Source: Demequina silvatica (GTDB lineage: Bacteria; Actinomycetota; Actinomycetes; Actinomycetales; Demequinaceae). Taken from it: DNA of 64,000 nt. A program made the position numbers and the translations under genes. Positions within the stretch are counted from its first letter, which is position 1. Every line of letters starts with the position of its first letter. Shown one piece after another: positions 1 to 7,859 of the stretch. The stretch is taken from positions 1 to 64,000 of the forward strand of contig NZ_BBMA01000004.1 in the NCBI RefSeq assembly GCF_000971215.1. Direction: 5' to 3'. The notes under the pieces are model-generated. The model made no database searches and had not been told where the DNA came from. It worked only from the letters and a program-made list of their open reading frames with translations.

Positions 1-26
1 CTGAAGCGCCCCAGGTTTGATGCCGC
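1..26 (+). repeat. IS3 element left terminal inverted repeat
   Basis: This copy matches the reverse complement of 1343-1368 at 25 of 26 positions (mismatch at position 7, C against G). It lies downstream of orfB and is the transposase-binding end. Confidence 0.93.
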
Positions 27-28
27 TC

Positions 29-982
29 CTATGCGGGTTGCGGCTCTCGGGTGAGGGCCGCGTAGTGAGCCTGCTCGTATTCGGCTGGTGGGACGTAGCC
101 CAGGCTCGAGTGGAGCCTACGGGTGTTGTACCAGTCGACCCAACCGGCGGTGGCGAACTCGACGTCCGCGATGGCCTTGTAGGGGCCGTCGTGGAAGACC
201 GTGGTGCGGATGCACTCGGCTTTGTACAGGCCGTTGATCGTCTCCATCAGCGCATTGTCGTAGGCGTCGCCCACCGACCCGATCGAGGGCGCGATGCCGT
301 CCAGCTCGAGCTTGTCCGTGTACGCCACCGAGACGTATTGAGACCCGGCGTCCGAGTGCGCGCGCAGCTGCGCGGGCTGGATCGGGTGGCCCTGACGGTC
401 GCGCTCCCACAGGCCCATCCGCAGCGGGATCATGACCAGGTCGACGTGCTTGGTGGTTTGCGCATGCCAGGCCACGATGCGTTGGGCGTACACGTCGACG
501 ATGAATGCGACGTAGACCCAGCCGGCCCAGGTGCGGACGTAGGTGAAGTCCATCACCCACGTGTGGTCCGGCCGCGGCGCGGTGAAGTCCCGGTTCAGCA
601 GGTCGCCTGCACGGGTGCCGTCCTTGGCTGGGATCGTGGTGCGAATCTTCTTGTCACGTCGGATACCCGTCAGCCCCAGCGCACGCATCGCACGGTCAAC
701 CGCGCCCCGCGATGCGTCGGGGATCGCCCGACGGCGGATCAGCGCGGTCATCTTGCGTCGCCCGTACAGGCCTTCCGGGGTCAGCACCCGCCGCACGACG
801 CCGTCACGCTCGACGTCCTTCCAGGCGAGGCTGCGGACCGCGTCGAGGACCTGCGCGTCGGTGACGGTGCGGGCCGCGACGCGCCCTTGACGCTGGGCGC
901 GGTAGGTGCGCGCGGCGATCTGGCAGCCCTGCTCGCGCAGGACCCGGCAGATCGACTCGACCGCGTGCCCCTCGGCCCTCAT
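29..982 (-). CDS. IS3 transposase OrfB (DDE catalytic subunit)
   Basis: A 317-residue integrase-type catalytic protein. An N-terminal HTH_21 region (about 60-110) precedes the rve core. The DDE triad is visible at D145 (MDFTYV), D211 (HSDAGSQY) and E247 (NALMETIN), with 35 residues between the last two as expected for IS3. The C-terminus WVDWYNTRRLHSSLGY is typical. The frame is open upstream of the ATG at 982, and reads LILGFIDT back towards orfA, consistent with expression as an OrfAB fusion after a -1 shift. No internal stop or frameshift is seen, so the element looks competent. Confidence 0.92.
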   Translation of the reverse strand: MRAEGHAVESICRVLREQGCQIAARTYRAQRQGRVAARTVTDAQVLDAVRSLAWKDVERDGVVRRVLTPEGLYGRRKMTALIRRRAIPDASRGAVDRAMRALGLTGIRRDKKIRTTIPAKDGTRAGDLLNRDFTAPRPDHTWVMDFTYVRTWAGWVYVAFIVDVYAQRIVAWHAQTTKHVDLVMIPLRMGLWERDRQGHPIQPAQLRAHSDAGSQYVSVAYTDKLELDGIAPSIGSVGDAYDNALMETINGLYKAECIRTTVFHDGPYKAIADVEFATAGWVDWYNTRRLHSSLGYVPPAEYEQAHYAALTREPQPA

Positions 983-1002
983 CGTGTCGATGAAGCCCAG
1001 GA

Positions 1003-1314
1003 TCAGTGGTTGCGGGGGTCGAGCTCCCCCACGAAGAAAGTCGTCGCTGCCTTCAAGATCGCGACGTCTTCGCGTAGGCGCTTGTTCTCAGCCTTGAGTC
1101 GCTTGATTTCGGCATGCTCGACCGACGAGACACCATCGCGGGTGCCGTCGTCGATATCGGCCTGCACCACCCACCGGCGCACGGACTCGTGGCTCACACC
1201 GAGCTGGCGGGCCACGGCTCCCGACGCGGCCGTCAGCGACGGATACTCCGACCGGTGCTCACGCACCAGCCGCACCGCCCGGTCGCGCAGGGCAGGATCG
1301 ATCTTCTTCGGCAT
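1003..1314 (-). CDS. IS3 transposase OrfA (HTH subunit)
   Basis: A 103-residue protein of the HTH_Tnp_1 type. It has an N-terminal helix-turn-helix (about residues 15-50, with ARQLGVSHESVRRWV) that recognises the IS ends, followed by a leucine-zipper-like helix (IKRLKAENKRLREDVAILKAA) used for multimerisation. I place the start at 1314 because GGAAGGA lies 8 nt upstream; an ATG at 1323 is also in frame but overlaps that ribosome-binding site. Its stop at 1003 lies just upstream of the orfB start, and the orfB frame is open across the junction, so a -1 ribosomal frameshift would give the OrfAB fusion transposase. I see no obvious A6G slippery heptamer. Confidence 0.88.
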   Translation of the reverse strand: MPKKIDPALRDRAVRLVREHRSEYPSLTAASGAVARQLGVSHESVRRWVVQADIDDGTRDGVSSVEHAEIKRLKAENKRLREDVAILKAATTFFVGELDPRNH

Positions 1315-1342
1315 GACGTACATCCTTCCAACTCAAAAGGAT

Positions 1343-1368
1343 GCGGCATCAAACCTGGGGCCCTTCAG
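1343..1368 (-). repeat. IS3 element right terminal inverted repeat
   Basis: This is the partner of the repeat at 1-26 and lies just upstream of orfA. The codons of the interrupted DapA-like gene resume immediately after it, at 1369. Confidence 0.93.
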
Positions 1369-2247
1369 TCTGCCTTCCCCCTCACTCCGCTCCACGACGA
1401 TCAGGTCGACGAGGGGGCATTCATCGGTCTGGTTGAGCGCTTGGCCGCGTCGGGTGTGGATTCGATCACCGCGCTCGGGTCCACCGGTTCGTACGCCTAC
1501 CTCGCCCCGGACGAGCGGGCCCGTGTCGCCCTGCTCGCTGTGCGGCACGCGGGGGAGACGCCCGTCATCATCGGTGTCGGAGACCTGCGCACCTCGCGTG
1601 TTCTCGCCCACGTCGAGTCAGCGGAGCAGGCAGGAGCAGCAGGACTCCTGCTCGCTCCAATGACGTACCAGGCCCTCACCGCCGACGACGTCTTCGAGCT
1701 GTACCGCACCGTCACCGAGCACACGAGCCTCCCGGTCATCGTTTACGACAACCCCGGCACCACGCACTTCACCTTCACCGCCGACCTGTACGCCCGCATC
1801 GCGCGGCTGCCTGGGATCGCTTCGATCAAGATCCCGGGCGTGCCCACCGACCCGACGCGGGCGGCCGCGCACGTCGCAACGATCCGCGCTGCGGTGCCCG
1901 AGCACGTCACGATCGGGGTCTCAGGTGACGCGTTCGGCGCGACAGGTCTCAACGCTGGATGCGACGCGTGGTACTCCGTCATCGCAGGCACGCTGCCCGC
2001 ACCCGCGCTCGCGATCACCCATGCCGCGCAAGCAGGGCACGCCACGGCGGCAACGGCAAAGTCGGAGCGCCTGACACCCTTGTGGAGGCTCTTCGCCGAG
2101 TTCGGGGGCAGCCTCCGTGTCATCTCTGCGATCGCCGAGCATCTCGGGCTCGTCCGGCCGCGAAGCCTCCCGCTGCCGATCCAAGGGCTGACTGTCGAGC
2201 AGCGCTCCCGCGTCACTCAGGTCGTTGACGAGCTCGGCCTCGCCTGA
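1369..2247 (+). pseudogene. DapA-family aldolase, 5' end removed by the IS
   Basis: The remaining 292 codons encode a dihydrodipicolinate synthase / N-acetylneuraminate lyase family (beta/alpha)8 aldolase: SAFPLTPL at the very start, the GSTGSYAYL substrate loop, YDNPGTTHF with the catalytic tyrosine, and the Schiff-base lysine in SIKIPGVP. Family members start only a few residues before SAFPLTPL, so the IS removed perhaps 4-10 codons including the start codon and the ribosome-binding site. The reading frame continues backwards into the IS without a stop, but the nearest in-frame ATG is far upstream (1114), antisense to orfA. The gene is probably silent; weak expression as an IS-initiated fusion cannot be excluded. 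The substrate is unknown because no lysine-pathway neighbour is present. Confidence 0.85.
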
Positions 2248-2312
2248 CCGCATCTCACGGCCCACAAGGGCGAACAGGTCCTCGGTCTGTCGCGCCCGTC
2301 CGCGTTGCGACC

Positions 2313-3431
2313 TCAGCGACGCGTCGACACCGTGACGGTGAACTTTGCGTTGCGCGCCACCTGCTCGGTGGGCCCGATCGCACGCTCGAGCAACGGCCGA
2401 TACCTGAGCCCGGAGTTCCACACGCACCACAGTTGACCGCCGGGCCGCAGGACCCTGGCCACGTCGGCGAACATTCGCGGCGCGATGAGGTCGGTCACCG
2501 CGGCTGCCGAGTGGAATGGCGGGTTCAGCGTGATGAAGGACGCGCTGGCGGGCGGCCTGGCGCCCAGCATGTCGTCCCGCGCCACGGTGACTCGGTCCGC
2601 AACGCCGTTGGCGCGCATCGTCGCCCGCGCCGACGCGACCGCGATCGCAGACTGGTCGCACGAGTAGACATGCACGCCGGGATAGCGGAAGGCCATCCAC
2701 GCGCCGATGATCCCCGTGCCGCAGGCCAGATCGATCAGGGGATCATCTGGCGTCCCGCCCGCCGGTGCGTCGGGAAGGTTCTCGAGGAGAAGGCGGGTGC
2801 CGATGTCGAGCCGAGCGCCCGCGAAGGCGCCGCCATACGCTCGCACCTCAACACCGGCGACCCGGGCGGCGGCCGGGATGGGATCACGACCATCCCGAGG
2901 CGCACGGGCGACGAGCACCCGCGACTTCTGGCGGGCATGGCTGACGTCCAGCTGCCCGAAGTGCTCGCTCAGCACCGCGTTCATCGACACCGACATGTGC
3001 TTGAGCCGCCCGCCCGCGACCACGACCACGCCGGGGTCGGCGTGCGCGGCGATCAGGCCGGCGATGTCGCGCAGCGCGTCCAGGGAGCGGGGCAGGCGCA
3101 ACAGCACCACCCGCGCCCCGCTCACCAGGCCCGCGTCGAGGGCGACGGAGCGAAAGCTGCCGGTGAGGCCCACGCGAGACGCGTTCGCCTCGAGCGCGCG
3201 TTCACCGGTGATGGCGTCGATGTGCGTGCGTATCCCGCTCGCACCGGCATGCGCCGTCCCGAGTGTGAGCGCGCCGTAGGCGTCGTTGATCACCACGATG
3301 CCGCCTGGCAGCGCGGACGCGCGGAACTCCGCGGATTCGTCCAGGATCAATCGATCGGCCGCGTCCGCGGCGACAAGCCCGGGCGCCTCGATATCGGGCC
3401 AGCGCCGCAGCGCGTCGAAGATCTCGTTCAC
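2313..3431 (-). CDS. RsmC/RlmG-like rRNA (guanine-N2) methyltransferase
   Basis: A 372-residue class I SAM-dependent methyltransferase. The C-terminal half holds the SAM motif (LIDLACGTGIIGAWMA) and the NPPFH motif that defines the RsmC/RlmG group, which methylates N2 of a guanine in 16S or 23S rRNA. The N-terminal half is the degenerate, duplicated methyltransferase-like domain seen in this group. I choose the GTG at 3431 (V-NEIFDALRRW); codons upstream of it are arginine- and proline-rich and do not look like protein. It converges on the broken DapA-like gene. Assignment to the 16S or the 23S enzyme is not possible from sequence alone. Confidence 0.8.
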   Translation of the reverse strand: MNEIFDALRRWPDIEAPGLVAADAADRLILDESAEFRASALPGGIVVINDAYGALTLGTAHAGASGIRTHIDAITGERALEANASRVGLTGSFRSVALDAGLVSGARVVLLRLPRSLDALRDIAGLIAAHADPGVVVVAGGRLKHMSVSMNAVLSEHFGQLDVSHARQKSRVLVARAPRDGRDPIPAAARVAGVEVRAYGGAFAGARLDIGTRLLLENLPDAPAGGTPDDPLIDLACGTGIIGAWMAFRYPGVHVYSCDQSAIAVASARATMRANGVADRVTVARDDMLGARPPASASFITLNPPFHSAAAVTDLIAPRMFADVARVLRPGGQLWCVWNSGLRYRPLLERAIGPTEQVARNAKFTVTVSTRR

Positions 3432-3489
3432 CGCATCACATCGCCGTCGTCGCGCCGAGCCGCATCGGCCCGGGGGAGAGGGCGGCTGC

Positions 3490-3499
3490 GGACGATGCG
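3490..3499 (+). repeat. GGACGATGCG interspersed motif (intergenic)
   Basis: Exact copy followed by CGGGCGGGGG, in the gap between the sirtuin end and the methyltransferase start. Confidence 0.85.
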
Positions 3500-3575
3500 C
3501 GGGCGGGGGCCGTTCACGAGGCGAGCCTAGCCGCGGGTGGTCAGGGGAGCCCCTCACCGAGCCCGCACCACGGGG

Positions 3576-4421
3576 CTACGTCAACGCGGACGCGAGGGCC
3601 TCGAGCGTCTCGGTGGTGCCCGCGTCGACTTTGACGTCCGCGCGCCGGTCGCCCTTGGTGGCGCCCCGGTTGATGATCACGATCGGAGCTCCGCGGCGAC
3701 GCGCGCGCTCCACCAATCGCAACCCCGAGTTCACGGCAAGCGACGATCCGGCGACGAGCAGCGCCTCGGCTTCGTCGACGATGCGTTCCGCCGCCCGGGT
3801 CCGTTCGGCGGGCACCAGCTCCCCGAAGAAGACGACATCGGGCTTGAGGATCCCGCCGCAGGCCGTGCAATCCGGAACCTCGACGTGCTCCCAGGACTCC
3901 GGCAGCACGTCGCCGTCGGGCCCGAGCTGTACTCCGTCGGGAAGCGCGAGGGCGGGGTTGTCGCGTTCGAGGCGCCCTGCGACCTCCTCGCGAGCGAACC
4001 GTGTGCCGCAGGCGAGGCACGTCGCGCCTCTCATGTTGCCGTGCAGCTCGACCACCTCGCGCGAACCGGCTCGCAGGTGGAGCCCGTCGACGTTCTGCGT
4101 CACGAGGCCCGTGATGACACCGGCAGCTTCGAGCCCGGCGAGCGCGCGGTGTCCCGCGTTCGGCCGCGTGGCGGAGAAGGCCTTCCACCCGAGGTGCGAA
4201 CCCACCCAGTAGCGCCGCCGCTTCGCCTCGTCGCCCACGAAGTCCTGGAATGTCATGGGCGTGCGTCGAGGAGCGCCGTCGCCGCGATAGTCGGGGATGC
4301 CGGAATCCGTCGACAGGCCTGCGCCGGTAAGCGCGGCGATGGTCCGGCCCGCGAGCACCTCGACAGCACGCGACACCTCGGGTGCCGCGAGCGCGGGAAT
4401 ACCAGGCTCAACCGTCGTCAC
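3576..4421 (-). CDS. Sir2-family NAD-dependent protein deacylase
   Basis: A 281-residue sirtuin that removes acyl groups from lysines using NAD+, giving nicotinamide and O-acyl-ADP-ribose. Visible are the NAD-binding GAGLSTDSGIPDYRG (from about residue 33), TQNVDGLH (108-115), the catalytic histidine H127 in VELHGN, and two CxxC pairs (CLAC near 134, CTAC further on) that hold the structural zinc. The start is the GTG at 4421, with AGGAGGAG about 6 nt before it; an ATG at 4448 is possible but would overlap this site. It is a stand-alone gene between the methyltransferase and the aldo/keto reductase, all on the minus strand. Confidence 0.93.
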   Translation of the reverse strand: MTTVEPGIPALAAPEVSRAVEVLAGRTIAALTGAGLSTDSGIPDYRGDGAPRRTPMTFQDFVGDEAKRRRYWVGSHLGWKAFSATRPNAGHRALAGLEAAGVITGLVTQNVDGLHLRAGSREVVELHGNMRGATCLACGTRFAREEVAGRLERDNPALALPDGVQLGPDGDVLPESWEHVEVPDCTACGGILKPDVVFFGELVPAERTRAAERIVDEAEALLVAGSSLAVNSGLRLVERARRRGAPIVIINRGATKGDRRADVKVDAGTTETLEALASALT

Positions 4422-4502
4422 GCGGCTCCTCCTCGCGGTCCATCGCATCTTCCTGTGAACACGATGGTCGCACGCCCGTAGCGGCGTGATGCCACCTGCG
4501 GT

Positions 4503-4512
4503 GGACGATGCG
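4503..4512 (+). repeat. GGACGATGCG interspersed motif (intergenic)
   Basis: Exact copy followed by GTAGCTGGGG, in the 164-bp gap between the aldo/keto reductase stop and the sirtuin start. Confidence 0.85.
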
Positions 4513-4585
4513 GTAGCTGGGGCCGCGTCCCTCGTCGCCCGACCGTGGGGAGACACGCCGCGGCATGCCTCCCCGTGGGCCAAGG

Positions 4586-5428
4586 TCAGACCCGGCGGCC
4601 GCTGAGCCAGCGGACCATGTCGGGGTTGGTGTGCTCGAAGAACTGGGTCTCGCCGGTGTCGAGCGCCGCGACGCGGGCCATCTCGTCCTCGGTGAGCTCG
4701 AAGTCGAACACGTCGATGTTCTGCGCCATGCGGTCGGGGTTGACGGACTTGGGGATCACCACGACGCCGCGCTCGATGGCTGCACGCAGCACCACCTGGG
4801 CGACGGACTTCCCGTGCGCGGCGCCGATCTCGGCGAGGATGGGGTTGGTGAACAGGCCGTTCTTGCCCTCGGCGAACGGGCCCCAGGCCTCGATCTGCAC
4901 GCCCTCGGCCGTAAGGATCTCCTGGTACTCGGCGTTCTGCTTGAACGGGTGGGTCTCGATCTGGTTGACCGCGGGGACCACCTTGTTGTTGATGATGAGG
5001 TCCAGGAGGCGGTCGGCGGCGAAGTTCGACACACCGATCGCGCGGGCACGCCCGTCGGCGTAGATCTTCTCCATGGCACGCCATTCGGCGTAGTAGTCGC
5101 CGAAGGGCTGGTGGATCAGGTACAGGTCGACGTAGTCCAAGCCGAGCTTCGCGAGCGACGCGTCGAAGGCCTTGTGGGTGTTGTCCTCGCCGGGGTCCTG
5201 GACCCACAGCTTGGTGGTGATGAACAGCTCCTCGCGCGGAATGCCGCTCTTGGCGATCGCGGCGCCGACGGCCTCCTCGTTCTCGTAGGCGGCGGCGGTG
5301 TCGATCGAGCGGTATCCGGCGGCGAGGGCGTCGGAGACGGCCTGCTCGGTCTCCTCCGCGCCGACCTGGAAGACGCCGAAGCCCAGGATGGGCATCTCGA
5401 CGCCGTTATTCAGGGTCACGTTGATCAT
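4586..5428 (-). CDS. Aldo/keto reductase
   Basis: A 280-residue NADPH-dependent aldo/keto reductase, a (beta/alpha)8 barrel that reduces aldehydes and ketones. The catalytic set D43, Y48 ([10 protein letters not shown]) and K73 (TTKLW) is complete, and LIHQP supplies the histidine. [13 protein letters not shown] is the NADPH-phosphate-binding loop. The short length matches the DkgA/DkgB (2,5-diketo-gluconate reductase) type, but the physiological substrate cannot be read from the sequence. AAAGGAA lies just upstream of the ATG. The gene is divergent from an XRE regulator that may control it. Confidence 0.92.
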   Translation of the reverse strand: MINVTLNNGVEMPILGFGVFQVGAEETEQAVSDALAAGYRSIDTAAAYENEEAVGAAIAKSGIPREELFITTKLWVQDPGEDNTHKAFDASLAKLGLDYVDLYLIHQPFGDYYAEWRAMEKIYADGRARAIGVSNFAADRLLDLIINNKVVPAVNQIETHPFKQNAEYQEILTAEGVQIEAWGPFAEGKNGLFTNPILAEIGAAHGKSVAQVVLRAAIERGVVVIPKSVNPDRMAQNIDVFDFELTEDEMARVAALDTGETQFFEHTNPDMVRWLSGRRV

Positions 5429-5512
5429 GGGGTGTTCCTTTCGAGGGGTGGCTGGCACGTGACCCAGTTCATCGCCCGTCACGGGCGCGCAACAGTGACC
5501 CCTTATCCGTGT

Positions 5513-5525
5513 ACTGACAGTCAGT
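5513..5525. promoter_or_regulatory. Candidate operator ACTGACAGTCAGT
   Basis: A perfect 6-bp inverted repeat around a central base lies in the 131-bp divergent region between the aldo/keto reductase (5428) and the XRE regulator (5560). It is a plausible autoregulatory site for that regulator. This is inference from symmetry and position only. Confidence 0.4.
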
Positions 5526-5559
5526 CGTTCAGGCGGGCGAGCCGTCGTACGGTGGCGGG

Positions 5560-6429
5560 ATGGACCACACGAGCGAGGTGCGCGACTTCCTCACCACCCG
5601 TCGCGCGCGCCTGACCCCCGACCAGGCCGGCATCATCGGCGGTGCCCGCCGTCGCGTGACAGGTCTGCGTCGGGAGGAGGTCGCGATGCTCGCAGGGATG
5701 AGCACCGACTACTACGCACGTATGGAACGCGGAAACCTATCCGGCGTCTCACCCGAGGTGCTGAACGCCCTCGCTCTCGCCCTCCAGTTGAACGAGGCGG
5801 AGACCGAGCACCTGCACGACCTGGCGCGCGCCGCGGGGCCGGGGCGCCAGCGCAAGCGCACCCCCGCATCGTCCACCGTGATCCGTCCGAGCCTGCAGCG
5901 ATTCCTGGACACGAACACCGCCACGCCGACGTTCATCCAGAACACGCGGGCCGACCTGCTGGCGGCCAACGCGATCGGCGAGGCTCTGATGTCACCGCTG
6001 CTGAGCGATCCGGCGAACGCGCGCAACAACGCCCGCTTCACCTTCCTCAGCCCCGCCTCCCGCGACTTCTACGTCGAATGGGAGCAGGGCGCGAACAGCC
6101 TGGTCGCGGGCATGCGCAACGCCGCGGGCAAGAACCCCCACGACAAGGACCTCACCGACCTGGTCGGCGAGCTGATCACCCGCTCGGATGAGTTCCGCGA
6201 CCGCTGGTCCGCCCACGAGGTGCGCCCCCACCGGGCGGGCACCAAGCGCCTGCACCATCCGCAGGTCGGCGACCTCGAGTTCACGTTCGAGGGGATGGAG
6301 CTGCCCGGCACTCCCGGCTGGATGCTCTACGCCTACACCACCGAGCCCGGATCGCCCACCGAGGAGCGCATCGCGCTGCTGGGCAGCCTCGCCGTCAGCG
6401 ACCGACCTTCCCGCGCGACCCACCAGTGA
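5560..6429 (+). CDS. XRE-family regulator with MmyB-like ligand domain
   Basis: A 289-residue transcription factor. The N-terminal HTH_XRE (about residues 5-75) has the characteristic [29 protein letters not shown] segment, and the rest is an MmyB-like sensor domain (PAS-like fold, family knowledge) with the usual [23 protein letters not shown] and [19 protein letters not shown] blocks. Proteins of this type usually control a divergently transcribed oxidoreductase, here the aldo/keto reductase 131 bp away. A copy of the GGACGATGCG motif (minus orientation) lies in the linker between the two domains. Confidence 0.9.
   Translation: MDHTSEVRDFLTTRRARLTPDQAGIIGGARRRVTGLRREEVAMLAGMSTDYYARMERGNLSGVSPEVLNALALALQLNEAETEHLHDLARAAGPGRQRKRTPASSTVIRPSLQRFLDTNTATPTFIQNTRADLLAANAIGEALMSPLLSDPANARNNARFTFLSPASRDFYVEWEQGANSLVAGMRNAAGKNPHDKDLTDLVGELITRSDEFRDRWSAHEVRPHRAGTKRLHHPQVGDLEFTFEGMELPGTPGWMLYAYTTEPGSPTEERIALLGSLAVSDRPSRATHQ
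5865..5874 (-). repeat. GGACGATGCG interspersed motif (in coding DNA)
   Basis: Exact copy antisense to the XRE regulator gene. It encodes part of the inter-domain linker (TPASSTV), a position likely to tolerate change. Confidence 0.8.
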
Positions 6430-6550
6430 CGCACGCGCGCAGTGCGACGAGGCGCTGCCGGATTGCTGAGGCGGCCGGGCCGTTGCTCGTCGCGCCACGA
6501 GGGCTATAGCGTCCGTATACCTGCGACGACGCAACACGGGGGAGAACGCG

Positions 6551-7075
6551 ATGAGGCAGACGGAGATGCAGGCGTCAACGCGACAGCACACGCGGCTCGC
6601 GCTCGTTGGGGTCGCGCTCGCCACCCTGGCGGGATGCACCGGCGCCGACGACGACGCGCACGCGTTCGAGCTCACCGACCCCACGGTCGCCATCGTCACC
6701 TCGGACGGCGGCACCGCCCTCCGTATCTCCGGCACGGTGACCAACGTGTCAGACGAGGTGCTCGACGACGTCGCCGTCGCCGTGGTGCTCGACGAGGGCC
6801 TCGATGCCTACATCCCGGCGGGGGCGGCGACGCTCCCGGTCGACGGCGTCGACAAGATCTATCCGGCCGACACTCCGAGCGCGGACGTGCCGTCCGACGG
6901 CGCCCGCGGGATCGAGGTGGAGGACATGCGGCACCTGGACGGCTCGGGCGACTACCTGGCCGAGGTCGTGGACCTCGCCGGCGAGGTGGTCCTCAAGGTG
7001 ACGTGGGATGGCGGGGAGCAGACCCTCACCGCGACCACGGAGGTCCTCGACCCGGACGGCCTCCTCGCCGGCTGA
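6551..7075 (+). CDS. Small secreted lipoprotein, unknown function
   Basis: A 174-residue protein with a lipoprotein signal peptide: charged N-terminus, hydrophobic LALVGVALATLAG and a lipobox ending at C29, so it should be anchored to the outer face of the membrane. The mature part is acidic and resembles a beta-sandwich (TALRISGTVTNVSDEVLDDVAVAVVL), similar in style to FxLYD-type domains, but I cannot assign a family. GGGGGAG precedes the ATG. It stands alone between the XRE regulator and the hemerythrin-like gene. Confidence 0.75.
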   Translation: MRQTEMQASTRQHTRLALVGVALATLAGCTGADDDAHAFELTDPTVAIVTSDGGTALRISGTVTNVSDEVLDDVAVAVVLDEGLDAYIPAGAATLPVDGVDKIYPADTPSADVPSDGARGIEVEDMRHLDGSGDYLAEVVDLAGEVVLKVTWDGGEQTLTATTEVLDPDGLLAG

Positions 7076-7100
7076 TCGCGGCGACCGCGGATGCGCCCCG

Positions 7101-7133
7101 GTGTGGACCATCCGTGGGGGCGCTGTGGGTGGG
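7101..7133 (+). promoter_or_regulatory. Three 11-bp-phased direct repeats (nnGTGG) before the hemerythrin gene
   Basis: Units start at 7101 (GTGTGG), 7112 (CCGTGG) and 7123 (CTGTGG), exactly one helical turn apart, 61-93 nt before the ATG. The same three-unit array, in the same order, lies at 10266-10298. Such phased arrays are typical sites for activators that bind one face of DNA, such as SARP proteins. Confidence 0.55.
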
Positions 7134-7193
7134 GTCGCGCGAGGCCGCGCGTGAGCCTGGTGGCACCAGCAACCCACGCAAGGAGAAGCCGCC

Positions 7194-7859
7194 ATGACCG
7201 CGACCGTCCCCCACGACCAGCGCCCCGACATCCAGGAGATGGTGGTGATCCACCGCGCCTTCCGGCGCGAGTTCGGCATCGTCCCCACCTACATCCGCGC
7301 CACCGCCGACGGCGACACCGCCCGCGCCACCGTCGTCGCCCGGCACCTGCGCCTCTGCATGGCCGGGCTCGAGATGCACCACACGGGCGAGGACATCGTG
7401 CTGTGGCCCCTGCTGCTCGAGCGTGCCGCACCGTCGACGGGGCTCGTCGAGACCATGCAGGCGCAGCACCACCGGGTGGATGCGCACATCGAGGCGGTCG
7501 AGCCCGCGCTCGCCGCGTGGCAGGAGCACCCCACTGCAGCCGCCGGCGATCAGCTCGCCACGCTCGTCGAGGGATTCAGTGCCGCGCTGTTCGAGCACCT
7601 CGACCTGGAGGAGCGGGAGATCCTTCCGCTCGCCTACCGCCACGTCACCGATGCGGAGTGGCGCCAGATGGGTCAGCACGGCACCGAGGTGATGTCGACG
7701 AGCGAGCTGCCGATCATGTTCGGCCTGGTTCTGGAGGATGCCGAGCCTGACGAGCGCGCCCGCATGCTCGCCACCCTGCCCGTGCCCGTTCGGCTGGTGC
7801 TGCGGACCGTCGGCGCGTGGCAGTTCAGCCGGTACGTGCGTCGCCTGCGTGGGAGGTGA
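7194..7859 (+). CDS. Hemerythrin-like HHE domain protein
   Basis: A 221-residue cytoplasmic four-helix protein of the HHE cation-binding family. Such proteins bind a diiron centre that senses or carries O2 or NO. Candidate iron ligands are the histidines in VVIHRAFRREF, MHHTGEDIVLW, QHHRVDAHIE and FEHLDLEEREILP, together with their glutamates. AAGGAG lies upstream of the ATG. The gene end overlaps the convergent XRE-STAND regulator by 35 bp. It shares an upstream repeat array with the membrane-protein gene on the far side of that regulator, so the two may be co-regulated. Confidence 0.88.
   Translation: MTATVPHDQRPDIQEMVVIHRAFRREFGIVPTYIRATADGDTARATVVARHLRLCMAGLEMHHTGEDIVLWPLLLERAAPSTGLVETMQAQHHRVDAHIEAVEPALAAWQEHPTAAAGDQLATLVEGFSAALFEHLDLEEREILPLAYRHVTDAEWRQMGQHGTEVMSTSELPIMFGLVLEDAEPDERARMLATLPVPVRLVLRTVGAWQFSRYVRRLRGR

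Larger units (their letters stand above)
1..1368 (-). mobile_element. IS3-family insertion sequence, complete
   Basis: The element is bounded by 26-bp terminal inverted repeats at 1-26 and 1343-1368 that differ at a single position; both begin CTGAAG when read inward. Inside lie two overlapping transposase frames on the minus strand (orfA, orfB), the usual IS3 plan. IS3 elements normally end in TG...CA, so the true tips may be 2 and 1367; then base 1 (C) and 1368-1370 (GTC) would be compatible with a 3-bp target duplication GTC, but the left flank lies outside the window. The window edge coincides with the IS tip, which suggests a contig break at a repeated element. The insertion lies within the 5' end of a DapA-like gene. 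Confidence 0.93.

Noticed and set aside
1-2400. Genomic island or prophage around the IS
   Set aside because: Apart from the single IS there are no integrase, att site or phage genes; the next genes are ordinary chromosomal ones.
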